Positions 47,294-55,519 are shown, numbered from the stretch's first letter. The stretch is 64,000 nucleotides of DNA from Shimia sediminis (GCF_003990645.1 NZ_RYZK01000016.1:1-64000); one strand, 5' to 3'. Notes: generated by a model not told the origin, from the letters alone. Program-made: numbers and translations.

Positions 47294-47802
47294 CTGCTGC
47301 CTCGGATGTCATGTGCCGCTGGCAATTCAGCACAATCCCACAGGGTTGGAAAGGTCGCGGGCGCAAGTTGTTGCAGAGGCGACACCTGTATGGGCATGAG
47401 CCCTGCCCAGATTTTGCCACATTTCCCGGGTATCCTGATCGCATTGCGGGATCGCGTGCTGCCGACGGTGATGTGAAGGATCGTGTTTTGTAAACGTCAC
47501 CGGTGATGCCGACATCAATTGCGAGGGGGGCACGTTTTTTGCTTCCTCCCGCGTGTCCTCCTCTCATTGAACTGCGATGAAAGGAGGGGATCATGTTCAA
47601 ACACCTTTTTGATCCTGAGCCTCTGTTGAATCGGTTGTATCAATCGGCGCGATGATCCGCATTTTGTCTGTATCACCCATCTCGTCCAGAAGCGGCGCAA
47701 CAGGTTCGAAAGCGGCCATGTGGCGGCACTGTTCGCAACTACAGCCTGTCTAAACCCATCCGGTCGTCTGCGCATAGAGCCTATTAATGCAGCGGTCGTG
47801 TT
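47294..47802. other. Gene-poor spacer with short reading frames
   Basis: A 509-base gap between the GT8 gene (reading left) and the 3' end of the LacI-type gene. It must contain the GT8 promoter. There is one well-placed mini-frame (see 47593-47655) and a second, overlapping by ATGA, of 33 codons (47652-47753). No similarity to a known family, RNA or insertion sequence was recognised. It could be the decayed remains of a gene at the junction between core chromosome and the catabolic cluster. Confidence 0.4.
47593..47655 (+). CDS. Possible 20-residue small protein
   Basis: ATG with an excellent ribosome site (AAGGAGGGGATC just upstream) opens a 20-codon frame starting MFKHLFDPEPLL and closing with TGA. 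The strong Shine-Dalgarno is the only support. It may be a leader peptide, a small protein or the start of a gene broken by a stop, since the same frame stays open for about 44 codons after the TGA. No function can be assigned. Confidence 0.25.
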   Translation: MFKHLFDPEPLLNRLYQSAR

Positions 47803-48834
47803 TCAGCCCGGCTGTGCCCGTTTTACTGTCTTTCGTAATATTAATTGACCCTCAAACCTCTGCTTTGACGGTGCAAGCGAAGTATCCCTCATGTTGCTGA
47901 CCAGACATTCCACCGCTTCGCTAATCATACGTCCCACCGGTTGGCGAATAGTCGTCAAACCATGCCCCGGCCATCCCGCTGCGGGAATGTCATCAAAGCC
48001 AATCAGGGAAAAGTCGTCTGGGATTTCTAATCCCATTTCAGTGCGCGCCGCATGCATTACCCCCAATGCCATAACGTCGCTTGCACAGAATACGGCGTCC
48101 GGGCGCTCGGAGCGTGAAAATAGCCTCAGGGCTGCCTCTGCACCGCCTTCGAACGTATAGTTTCCACTTTCACGAGAAAACAACGATAACCCGGCCTCGG
48201 CCAATCGCTCCACGAATCCTGCTTCACGCGCTGCTGAAGTTGCATCACCATCTTCACCGCCAATGAAGGCAATACGTCGATGCCCGGCCTCAACCAAGAA
48301 ATCCGCAGCCAATCTGCCACCATCGTGGTTGTGGATTTGGACATGGTTGACATCCAACCCCTCAACACTGCGGTTATACAACATTACCGGAATACCCTGC
48401 GCCCGGCAAACCTTGGCCATCTGCTCACTCAGGATCGCTGATAGGATCACAACTCCGTCGATTTTGTATTGCATCAAAGTGTTCAGTGCCGTGTTCACGT
48501 CGCCTTCGCCGTCTACGGTAAACAGCAGCATTTGCCAGCCTTGCGCCTGAATTAGACGACTGAAATCGGCAATGGTCTGAGCAAAAAACGGATCTTGAAG
48601 CCGGGTTACAATGACCCCGACCATGCCGGATCTTTGATGCGTATCCTTGCGGGCAGTCGACATGCTGCGCGCGATGGCATTGGGTTGATACCCAAGGTCC
48701 TTGGCGACGTTCAGAATAAGCTGCCGTTTCTTTTTTGAAATCGGAGCGCCGGGCGAAAACGCACGGCTGACGGCAGATTGGGACACCCCCGCAGCCTTGG
48801 CCACGTCATAAGATGTGATTGACCGTTTCGCCAT
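47803..48834 (-). CDS. LacI family transcriptional regulator
   Basis: A 343-residue repressor-type protein. The N-terminal helix-turn-helix is SYDVAKAAGVSQSAVSRAF (about 8-26), the hinge follows at about 50-60, and the periplasmic-binding-protein-like sensor domain contains VIVTRLQDPFF and FDDIPAAGWPGHGLTTIRQP. It is encoded divergently from the corrinoid protein gene. Four 16-bp operators with the central CG typical of this family (49016, 55375, 57465, 57520) lie before the other transcription units, so it is the probable repressor of the whole cluster. The effector is likely a cluster substrate or intermediate. Confidence 0.92.
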   Translation of the reverse strand: MAKRSITSYDVAKAAGVSQSAVSRAFSPGAPISKKKRQLILNVAKDLGYQPNAIARSMSTARKDTHQRSGMVGVIVTRLQDPFFAQTIADFSRLIQAQGWQMLLFTVDGEGDVNTALNTLMQYKIDGVVILSAILSEQMAKVCRAQGIPVMLYNRSVEGLDVNHVQIHNHDGGRLAADFLVEAGHRRIAFIGGEDGDATSAAREAGFVERLAEAGLSLFSRESGNYTFEGGAEAALRLFSRSERPDAVFCASDVMALGVMHAARTEMGLEIPDDFSLIGFDDIPAAGWPGHGLTTIRQPVGRMISEAVECLVSNMRDTSLAPSKQRFEGQLILRKTVKRAQPG

Positions 48835-48988
48835 TCCTGCCCTGCTCGTTCATCGCACTGATTTCGCGCAATCTAGTGGAACCGATGTCCCTTGAAAAGA
48901 AGATGTGCAACTTGGCGCCCGGCCACGTTCAAAGAAGCTCATCCTGGTCAGGTGCCGCTGAAATAGGTGTACAGCACGGACTCTTTGC

Positions 48989-49031
48989 TTGACCTGGGTG
49001 CTTCATTCATGAATATTGCATGCGCATTCAC
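48989..49031 (+). promoter_or_regulatory. Promoter and LacI-type operator O1 of the corrinoid protein gene
   Basis: TTGACC (48989-48994) and AATATT (49012-49017) are 17 bases apart. The 16-bp operator TTGCATGCGCATTCAC (49016-49031) overlaps the -10 end and the expected start point. This is a repressor geometry. The ATG follows 32 bases after the operator. The same stretch lies 180 bases upstream of the divergent lacI-type gene. Confidence 0.65.
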
Positions 49032-49063
49032 TAATGATAGAATCGGCAACAAGGAACCCATCT

Positions 49064-49705
49064 ATGCTGACTGAAGAGGAAAAGGACGACCTGTTCGAAG
49101 CCATCTGTGATGGCGACCGTGAAACCGTTGTTGAGCTTGTGACCAAGGCGCGTGACGCTGGCGAAGACCTTGGCAAGCTCCTGAATGACGCGATGATCCC
49201 CGCAATGGCGGACGTGGGCGAGCAATTCTCGGCGGGCGAAGTCTTTGTCCCCGAAATGCTGGTCGCCGCGCGCGCCATGCAGGGCGGCATCGACATCATC
49301 GAACCCATTCTGGCCCAGACCGACCACGAACCCGTCGCCAAGGTCTGCATCGGCAGCGTCAAAGGTGACTTGCACGATATCGGCAAGAACCTTGTCGTGA
49401 TGATGCTCAAGGGCGCTGGCTTTGAGGTCGAAGACCTTGGCGTCGACGTTGCCAACGAAGACTTTGCCGCCGCCGCCGACCGCGGCAACTCCGTGATCTG
49501 CCTCAGCGCGCTTTTGACCACGACAAAACCGCAGATGGTCAAGGTTGTAGAGCACCTGAAAGAAGCCGGCAAAAACGTCAAAGTGGTCATTGGCGGGGCC
49601 GTCATCACGCAGTCTTACGCAGATGCGATTGGTGCCGATGCCTTTGGCGAGGACGCCCCCGGCGCGGTTGGCGCCGTCAAACGGGCCCTTGGCCTGGCCA
49701 ACTGA
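49064..49705 (+). CDS. Corrinoid (methyl-carrier) protein, MtbC/MtaC-like
   Basis: A 213-residue protein with the two domains of cobalamin methyl carriers. The helical cap (about 1-88, B12-binding-2 domain, EVFVPEMLVAARAM) precedes a Rossmann-like B12 domain with the base-off/His-on motif D102-L-H104-D-I-G107. The SALLT and GGAVIT loops cradle the nucleotide tail. Such proteins accept a methyl group from a substrate:corrinoid methyltransferase and pass it to a second methyltransferase. A UroD-type partner is encoded at 54.1 kb. The ATG at 49064 has AAGGAAC upstream. Confidence 0.93.
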   Translation: MLTEEEKDDLFEAICDGDRETVVELVTKARDAGEDLGKLLNDAMIPAMADVGEQFSAGEVFVPEMLVAARAMQGGIDIIEPILAQTDHEPVAKVCIGSVKGDLHDIGKNLVVMMLKGAGFEVEDLGVDVANEDFAAAADRGNSVICLSALLTTTKPQMVKVVEHLKEAGKNVKVVIGGAVITQSYADAIGADAFGEDAPGAVGAVKRALGLAN

Positions 49706-49719
49706 CCGGTGCCACGCGC

Positions 49720-50373
49720 ATGAGCCTTGATCTCTCTCAGCCATTGGCGCGCCGGTATGACGTACCGGCCGCAGGGCTGCTTGAGACGGCTCTGCCGCGA
49801 TTGGAACGGCAGAAACAATACGCCAAACTGCTGGCGCGTGGCGGCAATCGCGCGGCGGGCCTGCGCGACTGGCTGACCCAGGCGCGGGCGTGCATTTCCG
49901 CGCTCTCTGCCCCTGTCATTGTCCTGAAACCGGCCCACGCCGAGCCTCTTCAGGATTGCGTGCGCATTGCGGGCCGCGTTGACCTCACAGACCCTGAGCT
50001 AGTGCAATTGGTGCATCAGGGCGGCACGGTCACGCTCTATCTTGTCACCCTCGGCTACGCTCAGACAGACGCTTTTGACTGGCTGGATCGCGACTACGGC
50101 GCGCACCACATCCAAAGCGATCTGGGCAACGAGACACTCTTTGCTCTTGGGCGCCACGCCCACCGCCTGCAACGACAGGCCGCCCCCGGCGCGCGCCTGA
50201 AACGCATCTCGGTTCAGGCCAGCGACCTTTGCGGTCAGCAAAAGATCTGGGACCCCGCCAAGGTGCAGGCCCTGCTTGGGGTTTTCGACCGCGACAACCC
50301 CGGCGTTCAGGTCACCGACACCGGGTGTTTTCAGCCCCTCAACACGTTGCTTGGCCTTACCGTGCGCCTCTAG
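49720..50373 (+). CDS. MetH activation-domain-like protein, divergent
   Basis: A 217-residue protein following the corrinoid protein gene by 14 bases. The middle segment VTLGYAQTDAFDWL..., then GNETLFALGRH, and the ending QQKIWDPAKVQALLGVFD...VTDTGCFQPLNTLLGL follow the pattern of the methionine-synthase activation domain (including stand-alone forms). The usual RxxxSPGYG SAM-binding motif is replaced by RISVQASDLCG. It is therefore a candidate reactivator of oxidised corrinoid, or a structural partner that has lost SAM binding. No RACo/RamA-type reactivator is seen in the window. Family assignment is by pattern only. Confidence 0.5.
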   Translation: MSLDLSQPLARRYDVPAAGLLETALPRLERQKQYAKLLARGGNRAAGLRDWLTQARACISALSAPVIVLKPAHAEPLQDCVRIAGRVDLTDPELVQLVHQGGTVTLYLVTLGYAQTDAFDWLDRDYGAHHIQSDLGNETLFALGRHAHRLQRQAAPGARLKRISVQASDLCGQQKIWDPAKVQALLGVFDRDNPGVQVTDTGCFQPLNTLLGLTVRL

Positions 50374-51104
50374 GGCTTCTCGGCCTGCGCCTCGATCATC
50401 TTATTGTAGCGGCGTTTGTTGAAAGGATTCTCGGGGTGATACCCGTAGACCGAGGCATAGGTGTCATGATGATGCCCCCGCCCCTGCAAAATAACGGCGC
50501 CGATCAGCCCCCCTAGGATGATCAGCCCAAATGCAACGGCTATTCCCGGCATCCAGAAGTGTGACAGCCCGGTGGCCACTGCGCCACCTGCACAGAACAG
50601 CGCAAAGTATCCAGACGTCTTGTGCCAGGCCTCAAACCACCAGCGCTGCGGCGCCATGTCAAAGTGGTCCCCGCCCCAGGTGCTGCGATCCTCGGGGTCT
50701 CGGTCCATCGCCTTGCGGCCCCCGTGAGAACCGCGAAACCACGCCGAAACCCCTTGCAAGACACCCAACGTGATCGTCGCCGCCCCAAAGTACGAATGCA
50801 GCGTGCCAGAGAACCCGCCGCTCAGGATCATGGCAAAGCCCGCGCCCGCAAGCGACAGGCCAATCGCGCCATAAAGCGACCATTTGTGCAAGGTCCAGGG
50901 CAATTCAGCCCAACCCAGTTTTGGTGTCCCGCGCGGGATGCCATACAGCCGCGGTGCGATCTTGCCAAACCGCAAAAAAGCCACCGCCGCGGGCACCAGC
51001 ACAAACCAGATCGCGAACATCAGTATTGCGTGGTTCTCCCAGTGGATCGGGATCGTCATGTCGAGGAACGGGATGCGCCCCTCGGTGGGGATCTCATAAC
51101 GCAT
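50370..51104 (-). CDS. Cytochrome b561-like membrane protein
   Basis: A 244-residue membrane protein with about six hydrophobic segments and several His in or near helices (IHWENHAILM, LHKWSLYG, LHSYFGA, WHKTSGYF), in the arrangement of cytochrome b561/DOMON-associated proteins that bind two b hemes. A soluble, Arg/Trp-rich loop (about 125-155) is unusual. It would move electrons across or into the membrane. It is the last gene of the UroD-aldolase-LVIVD-dehydrogenase operon (11-base overlap), suggesting it drains electrons from, or supplies them to, one of these steps. Confidence 0.72.
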   Translation of the reverse strand: MRYEIPTEGRIPFLDMTIPIHWENHAILMFAIWFVLVPAAVAFLRFGKIAPRLYGIPRGTPKLGWAELPWTLHKWSLYGAIGLSLAGAGFAMILSGGFSGTLHSYFGAATITLGVLQGVSAWFRGSHGGRKAMDRDPEDRSTWGGDHFDMAPQRWWFEAWHKTSGYFALFCAGGAVATGLSHFWMPGIAVAFGLIILGGLIGAVILQGRGHHHDTYASVYGYHPENPFNKRRYNKMIEAQAEKP

Positions 51105-52080
51105 ACCCGGCCTCAGTCAGTGCCGTGGCGTTAAAGATCAGCCCCGGGTCCAGTTCACCCTTCAGACCCGCCAAAATGTTCTGTGCTGCCACCACCCCCA
51201 TGGCGCGCGTCGACTCGGCACTCAGCGCCGCGGAATGCGGGCTGAACACGACATTTGGCAGGGAAAACAGCGGATGGCTGACATCCGGCGGCTCGGCCAG
51301 CAGACAGTCCAACCCTGCCCCCCCTCGGGCCAGATGCCCTTGCAGCGCCCCGGCCAGAGCGTCCTCGTCCACTAATCCACCCCGCGCGGCATTGATCAGG
51401 ATCGCCGTCGGCTTCATCGCGGCCAGCTCATTGGCCCCGATCAGCCCCATGGTGTCAGGCGTCGCAGGCAAATGCAGGCTCAGGGCATCCACCGCACCCA
51501 GCGCCGCCCGCCAATCCGCAACCGGCTCGTATCCAGCGTCGCGCACGGCATCAGCACTCACAAAGGGGTCAAACACCTGCACAGCCATGCCAAAGGCGGC
51601 GGCCCGTTGCGCCACCTCGCGGCCAATCCGGCCAAACCCCAGCAACAGCAGGGCTTTGTCCTTTAATTCACTCATGGCAACAGTGCTGCGATAATTCCAA
51701 TTGCCTGCGCGCACCGCCGCATCCGCCGGAATGATCTTCTTGGTCAGCGCCATCATCATCGCCAGCACCTGTTCGGCCACGCTGACGGCATTCACCGGCC
51801 CCACGATCGTCACCGGCACGCCCCGCGCGCCGAGGTCCGCCGTTGGCAGGTTGTCACAGCCCACCCCGTGCCGCGAGACAACGCGCAGCTTGGGCATCTC
51901 TTCGGCCATCTCGGGCGTGATGACCCCATAGCGGATCAGCAAGGCATCCGCCGCCGACAGGCTCTCCATCGGCAGCGCCGCGCCCGGATCTTCGAAAACC
52001 TCGATCTCCAGCCCCGGCTCAGCCCGCAACAGGGCCATGCCGTCGGCGTGAATTTTCCCCGCGATCACCAGCCTCGTCAT
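51094..52080 (-). CDS. D-isomer-specific 2-hydroxyacid dehydrogenase (PGDH-like)
   Basis: A 328-residue NAD-dependent dehydrogenase. The catalytic Arg is in NAARGG, the Glu in LLAEPP and the His in SPHSAA, and the nucleotide-binding GFGRIG lies near residue 147. SRHGVGCDN gives substrate contacts, as in phosphoglycerate dehydrogenase-type enzymes. It lacks the C-terminal regulatory domains of SerA, so it is more likely catabolic and oxidises or reduces a 2-hydroxy/2-oxo acid in this pathway. The ATG at 52080 shares a base with the TGA of the LVIVD gene. Confidence 0.87.
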   Translation of the reverse strand: MTRLVIAGKIHADGMALLRAEPGLEIEVFEDPGAALPMESLSAADALLIRYGVITPEMAEEMPKLRVVSRHGVGCDNLPTADLGARGVPVTIVGPVNAVSVAEQVLAMMMALTKKIIPADAAVRAGNWNYRSTVAMSELKDKALLLLGFGRIGREVAQRAAAFGMAVQVFDPFVSADAVRDAGYEPVADWRAALGAVDALSLHLPATPDTMGLIGANELAAMKPTAILINAARGGLVDEDALAGALQGHLARGGAGLDCLLAEPPDVSHPLFSLPNVVFSPHSAALSAESTRAMGVVAAQNILAGLKGELDPGLIFNATALTEAGYAL

Positions 52081-53330
52081 CACAGACCGTCCATTTCCAT
52101 GATGTAGAGACCAGCGTTCATGTCGGTGGTGTAAATCAGCCCCTGCTTGTCGACATAAACGTCCGTTGTATCCACCACCACTGGCCGGTTCGGGCGATAA
52201 TCCATCAGCTTTTTCGGAGCAGGCGGCACGCAGGCGGCGACCTCTTCGGGTCGGAACGGGTTCGAGATATCGTACACCCGCAAACCGGCATTCTGATAAC
52301 TCACGAACATCAACTCTTCGCTCTGGAACCCTTCGGACCGGTTCTCATGCACGTTATGCGGCCCGAACTGGCCACCCTTGTTTTTGTAATCCACCTCGTT
52401 CGGCGGCAGGGTCGTGGCAATCGTCACGGGGTTCTCCGGCACCGAGATGTCATAGACCCAGTTGCGCTTGATCCCGTCTTCGCAATTGTCGGCTTGTGAT
52501 TCCTCGACCACGAACAGCAACCCGCGATCCAGCAAGGGCAGCGTATTGTGTGTATGCCCGGCAAAAGGCGGGCACGGGTTGTCATGGCTGATGAATTTGG
52601 GATTGTAGCGATCCGACACGTCGATCAGCGACATGCCCCCATCGCGCCAGGCTGCCGCGCCCAGATCACCCTTGATGATCGCATGGTGCAGCGCATAGCG
52701 ATACTTCGGATCCCACCACGGTTTTTCACCGGCAGCGGTGTTCATGCCCTCTTTCCACAGTTTCGAGACCACTTCCGGCTTTTCCGGATTCCTGAAGTCC
52801 ACGATCATGAAAATGTCGTCTGAAAACCCCGGAGGCAGCGCCGAGATGTAAACCCAATCGCCGCCATCCCAGAATGTCCGGTGCACGCCCAGCCCCGGCA
52901 CATCCAGAAACGCAATCTCGCGCGGGTTCTCGCGGTCCGAGATGTCATAGACCCGCATCCCCGCTGACCACGGCTTTTCCCCGGCAAAGTCGACCTTGTC
53001 GGCCACGGACCCCTTGTAATACTCACCCGGATCAAATGCGCCCGAGGTTTCGACCTTGAGCATGTCGCACATGTTGTTGACGATCATGATATCGCCATGG
53101 GTCTGGATATGCTGGCTCCATGTGCCCTCGGGTTGCGGCATGTGTTTCACAAAGCGCGGGTTCTTCGGGTCCCGCACGTCGATGATGGAAAAGCCGTTGT
53201 TGAACACGTGGCCGACATAGGCATAGCCGCCGGACACCATGATCTGGATCCCGTCGGCGCGGCCCCCCTGATCGGAATGCCCAATCAGGCGGATGTTCTT
53301 GGCATAATCGGGGGTCAGAAGATCGGACAT
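52080..53330 (-). CDS. LVIVD-repeat beta-propeller protein
   Basis: A 416-residue protein built of repeated strands with the signature of LVIVD propellers (SIIDVRDPKNPRFV, RVYDISDRENPREI, SLIDVSDRYNPKFI, RVYDISNPFRPEEV). There is no signal peptide, so it is cytoplasmic. Several His lie on what would be one face of the propeller (GVHRTFW, YALHHAI, AGHTHNT, GPHNVHEN), an arrangement reminiscent of metal-binding propeller oxidases such as SBP56-type proteins. An enzymatic role is therefore possible, but this is inference. It is encoded between the aldolase and the hydroxyacid dehydrogenase. Confidence 0.8.
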   Translation of the reverse strand: MSDLLTPDYAKNIRLIGHSDQGGRADGIQIMVSGGYAYVGHVFNNGFSIIDVRDPKNPRFVKHMPQPEGTWSQHIQTHGDIMIVNNMCDMLKVETSGAFDPGEYYKGSVADKVDFAGEKPWSAGMRVYDISDRENPREIAFLDVPGLGVHRTFWDGGDWVYISALPPGFSDDIFMIVDFRNPEKPEVVSKLWKEGMNTAAGEKPWWDPKYRYALHHAIIKGDLGAAAWRDGGMSLIDVSDRYNPKFISHDNPCPPFAGHTHNTLPLLDRGLLFVVEESQADNCEDGIKRNWVYDISVPENPVTIATTLPPNEVDYKNKGGQFGPHNVHENRSEGFQSEELMFVSYQNAGLRVYDISNPFRPEEVAACVPPAPKKLMDYRPNRPVVVDTTDVYVDKQGLIYTTDMNAGLYIMEMDGL

Positions 53331-53342
53331 TTTGCTGTCTCC

Positions 53343-54095
53343 TCAGTCAGGTTTGCGCGCGGCCAGCACTTTGGCGCCCGCGAATAAAAAAGAATGGTCA
53401 GAGCCGCTCAGGTAGAAACTCGCGCCCTTGTCGCGCCATGGTCCCATGTCTTCGCACGGGGCCACGAACAGGCCCGTTGCGGCCCCCTTGGCGCCCAGAA
53501 CATCAGCAGCCTTGGCGGCAATGCCCGCGTCGTTGAAATCGCTCAGCCCATAGGACACCGTCAGATCAGCCCGCCCCACGAACAGCGCATCAACGCCATC
53601 CACGGCGGCAATGGCGTCGGCGTTTTCGACGCCTTCGCGGTCCTCAATCTGGCAAATCAGCGAAACCTCGGCATCTGCTTCCGCGCGATGCTGCGGCAGG
53701 GGTTTCGCGCCATACCCCCCGGCCCGCGTGGTCCCGGCAATTCCGCGCCCACCGGGCACATAGCGCATCGACCGCGCCAACCGCTCGGCCTGTTCCACGC
53801 TGACCACATGCGGCACCACGACCCCCGCCGCCCCGCAATCCAGCACGTTCAGAATGAAGGCGGGATTGTCATCCGGCACGCGGATCAAAACCGGTATGCC
53901 CACCGCCTTGGCCGCCAGCAGGCACAGGTTGATTGACACCTTGTCAAAGGGCGAATGCTCACCATCCAGCACAAGGAAATCCAGATCGGTATCTCCCAGT
54001 ACCTCGATCACCGTCGGATGGGGCGTCTTGATGAAACACCCCACCAACTGTTCCCGCTGGGTCAGCGCCTTGCGAAACCGGGCATTCGGGCTCAT
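53343..54095 (-). CDS. HpcH/HpaI family class II aldolase
   Basis: A 250-residue TIM-barrel aldolase. H47 in LDGEHSPFD is the likely general base. LIRVPDDNP contributes the conserved Arg, and QIEDREG with FVGRADL supplies the Glu and Asp that hold the divalent metal. Relatives cleave 4-hydroxy-2-oxoacids or 2-keto-3-deoxy sugar acids to pyruvate and an aldehyde. It overlaps the UroD-like stop as ATGA. In this cluster it would carry out the carbon-chain split after oxidation of the substrate. Confidence 0.9.
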   Translation of the reverse strand: MSPNARFRKALTQREQLVGCFIKTPHPTVIEVLGDTDLDFLVLDGEHSPFDKVSINLCLLAAKAVGIPVLIRVPDDNPAFILNVLDCGAAGVVVPHVVSVEQAERLARSMRYVPGGRGIAGTTRAGGYGAKPLPQHRAEADAEVSLICQIEDREGVENADAIAAVDGVDALFVGRADLTVSYGLSDFNDAGIAAKAADVLGAKGAATGLFVAPCEDMGPWRDKGASFYLSGSDHSFLFAGAKVLAARKPD

Positions 54096-55315
54096 TCCCC
54101 GCTCTCCCGCGCCAGCCGTTCGAAATACGAGGCTTTGTGCTCCAGCGCCTCATTCACATCCAACGGATAGCGCCCCATTTCACGCACCAGCTCAAAGAAC
54201 TTCAGCGTGTTTTCCACCGGGATGTCATGGCCGATGTTGTGACAGGGTGCGATGATATAGCCACCGTCGCTCCCCAGATCCTTCATCCGCCGCGCCACTT
54301 CCCAGCGCAGCTCCTCATGGGTCGCGCCGGGCATCATCTGCTGCACGTCCATCGCGCCGTGAAAGGCCAGCCGATCGCCGAACTTTTCCTTGATGACGCT
54401 GGTATCCTCCATCCCCGAGGTCGAGGTCTGCACCGGGTTCAGAATATCCGCCCCCGTCTCGATCAGGTCTTCGATCAACGGCAGAACCGCGCCATCGGTG
54501 TGCATCATCAGATAGCAGTTGCCCGCCTCCTTGATGTGCTGATGCAACTGCGTGTGAAACGGTTTGATCCGCTTGCGATAGACCTTGGGCGAGATCAGCA
54601 ACGAGGTCTGGCTGCCCAGATCGTCCGTGACATAGGCAATATCCACATAGTCGCCCACCTCCTCCATGAACCGCGTCCACATGCGGCACAGAGTGTCGGT
54701 GATCTTGCCCATCAACGCATCCGACAGCTCGGGGTTGATGACAAGGTCCATGAAAAACTGCTGATAGCCGCGCATCTGCAGCGCCGACATCAACGGCCCC
54801 GCCTTGATCGCATCGGCCCCCAGCACATAACCCGTGGTCTCATAAAGCTCTTTGGCGCGCTCCCGCAGCCCGGCAAATTGCGCCGGGTCTTCCGGATCCG
54901 GCCAGCAATCGGCGTTCAGCACATCCTCGGCTGTCTCGCAATCCGCCAGAGGCGCCTTGGCCAGACTGTCCACCGCATAGTGGTCGCCGTCCGCCCCTTT
55001 ATAAAGCACGCCCCACATGTCGATATAGCCATCCGCCATGTCGTCACGTTCCCTGACCTGCACCCAATTCGGCACCAGCCAGCGGAAATCGACGTTAAAA
55101 TGCTCCAGCAGCGCCTCATCCGGCACCACGGTCTGCGCCATCCGGTCCAGGATCACGCCGCCGTTCTCCATCGCCACGCCGTTCAGATGCGGCGCTAGCT
55201 CTGCATAATGCGTCTTGTGGATCGAGCCGATGTGCTTGCCCATGTCCAGCGGCACCCATTCCGGATTGTTCCGGGTCATCGCCGCTTTGAAGTTCTCTCT
55301 TGGTGTCATCGCCAT
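54092..55315 (-). CDS. UroD-family methyltransferase (MtaA/MtbA-like)
   Basis: A 407-residue TIM-barrel protein of the uroporphyrinogen-decarboxylase superfamily, in the branch that works with corrinoid proteins (MtaA, MtbA and O-demethylase components). H272 (MMHTDG) and C358 (IIAPCHN) stand where the zinc ligands of methylcobamide:CoM methyltransferases lie. The usual His-x-Cys becomes His-x-Asp. The N-terminus MTPRENFKAAM and late NTLKFFE segment are typical. It could transfer a methyl group from the substrate to the corrinoid protein at 49.1 kb, or from that protein to an acceptor. True HemE is excluded by divergent motifs and context. ATG 55315 is used; 55309 is possible. Confidence 0.83.
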   Translation of the reverse strand: MAMTPRENFKAAMTRNNPEWVPLDMGKHIGSIHKTHYAELAPHLNGVAMENGGVILDRMAQTVVPDEALLEHFNVDFRWLVPNWVQVRERDDMADGYIDMWGVLYKGADGDHYAVDSLAKAPLADCETAEDVLNADCWPDPEDPAQFAGLRERAKELYETTGYVLGADAIKAGPLMSALQMRGYQQFFMDLVINPELSDALMGKITDTLCRMWTRFMEEVGDYVDIAYVTDDLGSQTSLLISPKVYRKRIKPFHTQLHQHIKEAGNCYLMMHTDGAVLPLIEDLIETGADILNPVQTSTSGMEDTSVIKEKFGDRLAFHGAMDVQQMMPGATHEELRWEVARRMKDLGSDGGYIIAPCHNIGHDIPVENTLKFFELVREMGRYPLDVNEALEHKASYFERLARESGE

Positions 55316-55374
55316 TGGCGCGCTGCCCTTTCTCGGGCCAGCCACCAGATCAGGCGCGGCCACGTGAGTCGTTT

Positions 55375-55417
55375 ATGAATGCGCATTCATATAGGGACGC
55401 AAAAATGCATAAGTCAA
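55375..55417 (-). promoter_or_regulatory. Promoter and LacI-type operator O2 of the UroD-like operon
   Basis: On the minus strand TTGACT (55417-55412) and TATATG (55393-55388) are 18 bases apart. The perfect 16-bp palindrome ATGAATGCGCATTCAT (55375-55390) overlaps the -10 end. The gap from -35 to operator is 21 bases, exactly as at O1. The UroD-like ATG is 59 bases further on. Confidence 0.72.
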
Positions 55418-55424
55418 ACAGAAC

Positions 55425-55449
55425 AAACATGCAGATTGGCTGCATGTTT
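55425..55449. terminator. Perfect inverted repeat between the amidohydrolase and UroD-like genes
   Basis: AAACATGCAG and CTGCATGTTT are perfect 10-bp arms around ATTGG. It is 71 bases past the amidohydrolase stop on the minus strand and directly upstream of the O2 promoter. It may end the SnoaL-amidohydrolase transcript, although the T tract after it is weak, or be another protein-binding site. Confidence 0.5.
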
Positions 55450-55519
55450 CTAATGTATAAAGAAAGCTGTTGAAGAGATCGGAGACTGCGCAGTCAAATC
55501 CGACTCAACGCACCGCGCA

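Noticed and set aside
48835-49063. Cobalamin riboswitch before the corrinoid gene
   Set aside because: No B12-box-like sequence or room for the full structure; the region is explained by a promoter and a LacI-type operator.
54137-55198. Long open frame opposite the UroD-like gene; similar frames at 29003-30175, 56296-57369, 1570-2811 and elsewhere
   Set aside because: They are exact antisense shadows of well-supported genes, rich in Arg, His and Pro, without ribosome sites or recognisable domains.
54092-55315. Reading the UroD-like gene as uroporphyrinogen decarboxylase (HemE)
   Set aside because: Motifs and neighbours (corrinoid carrier, aldolase) fit the methyltransferase branch, and it is not in a heme context.
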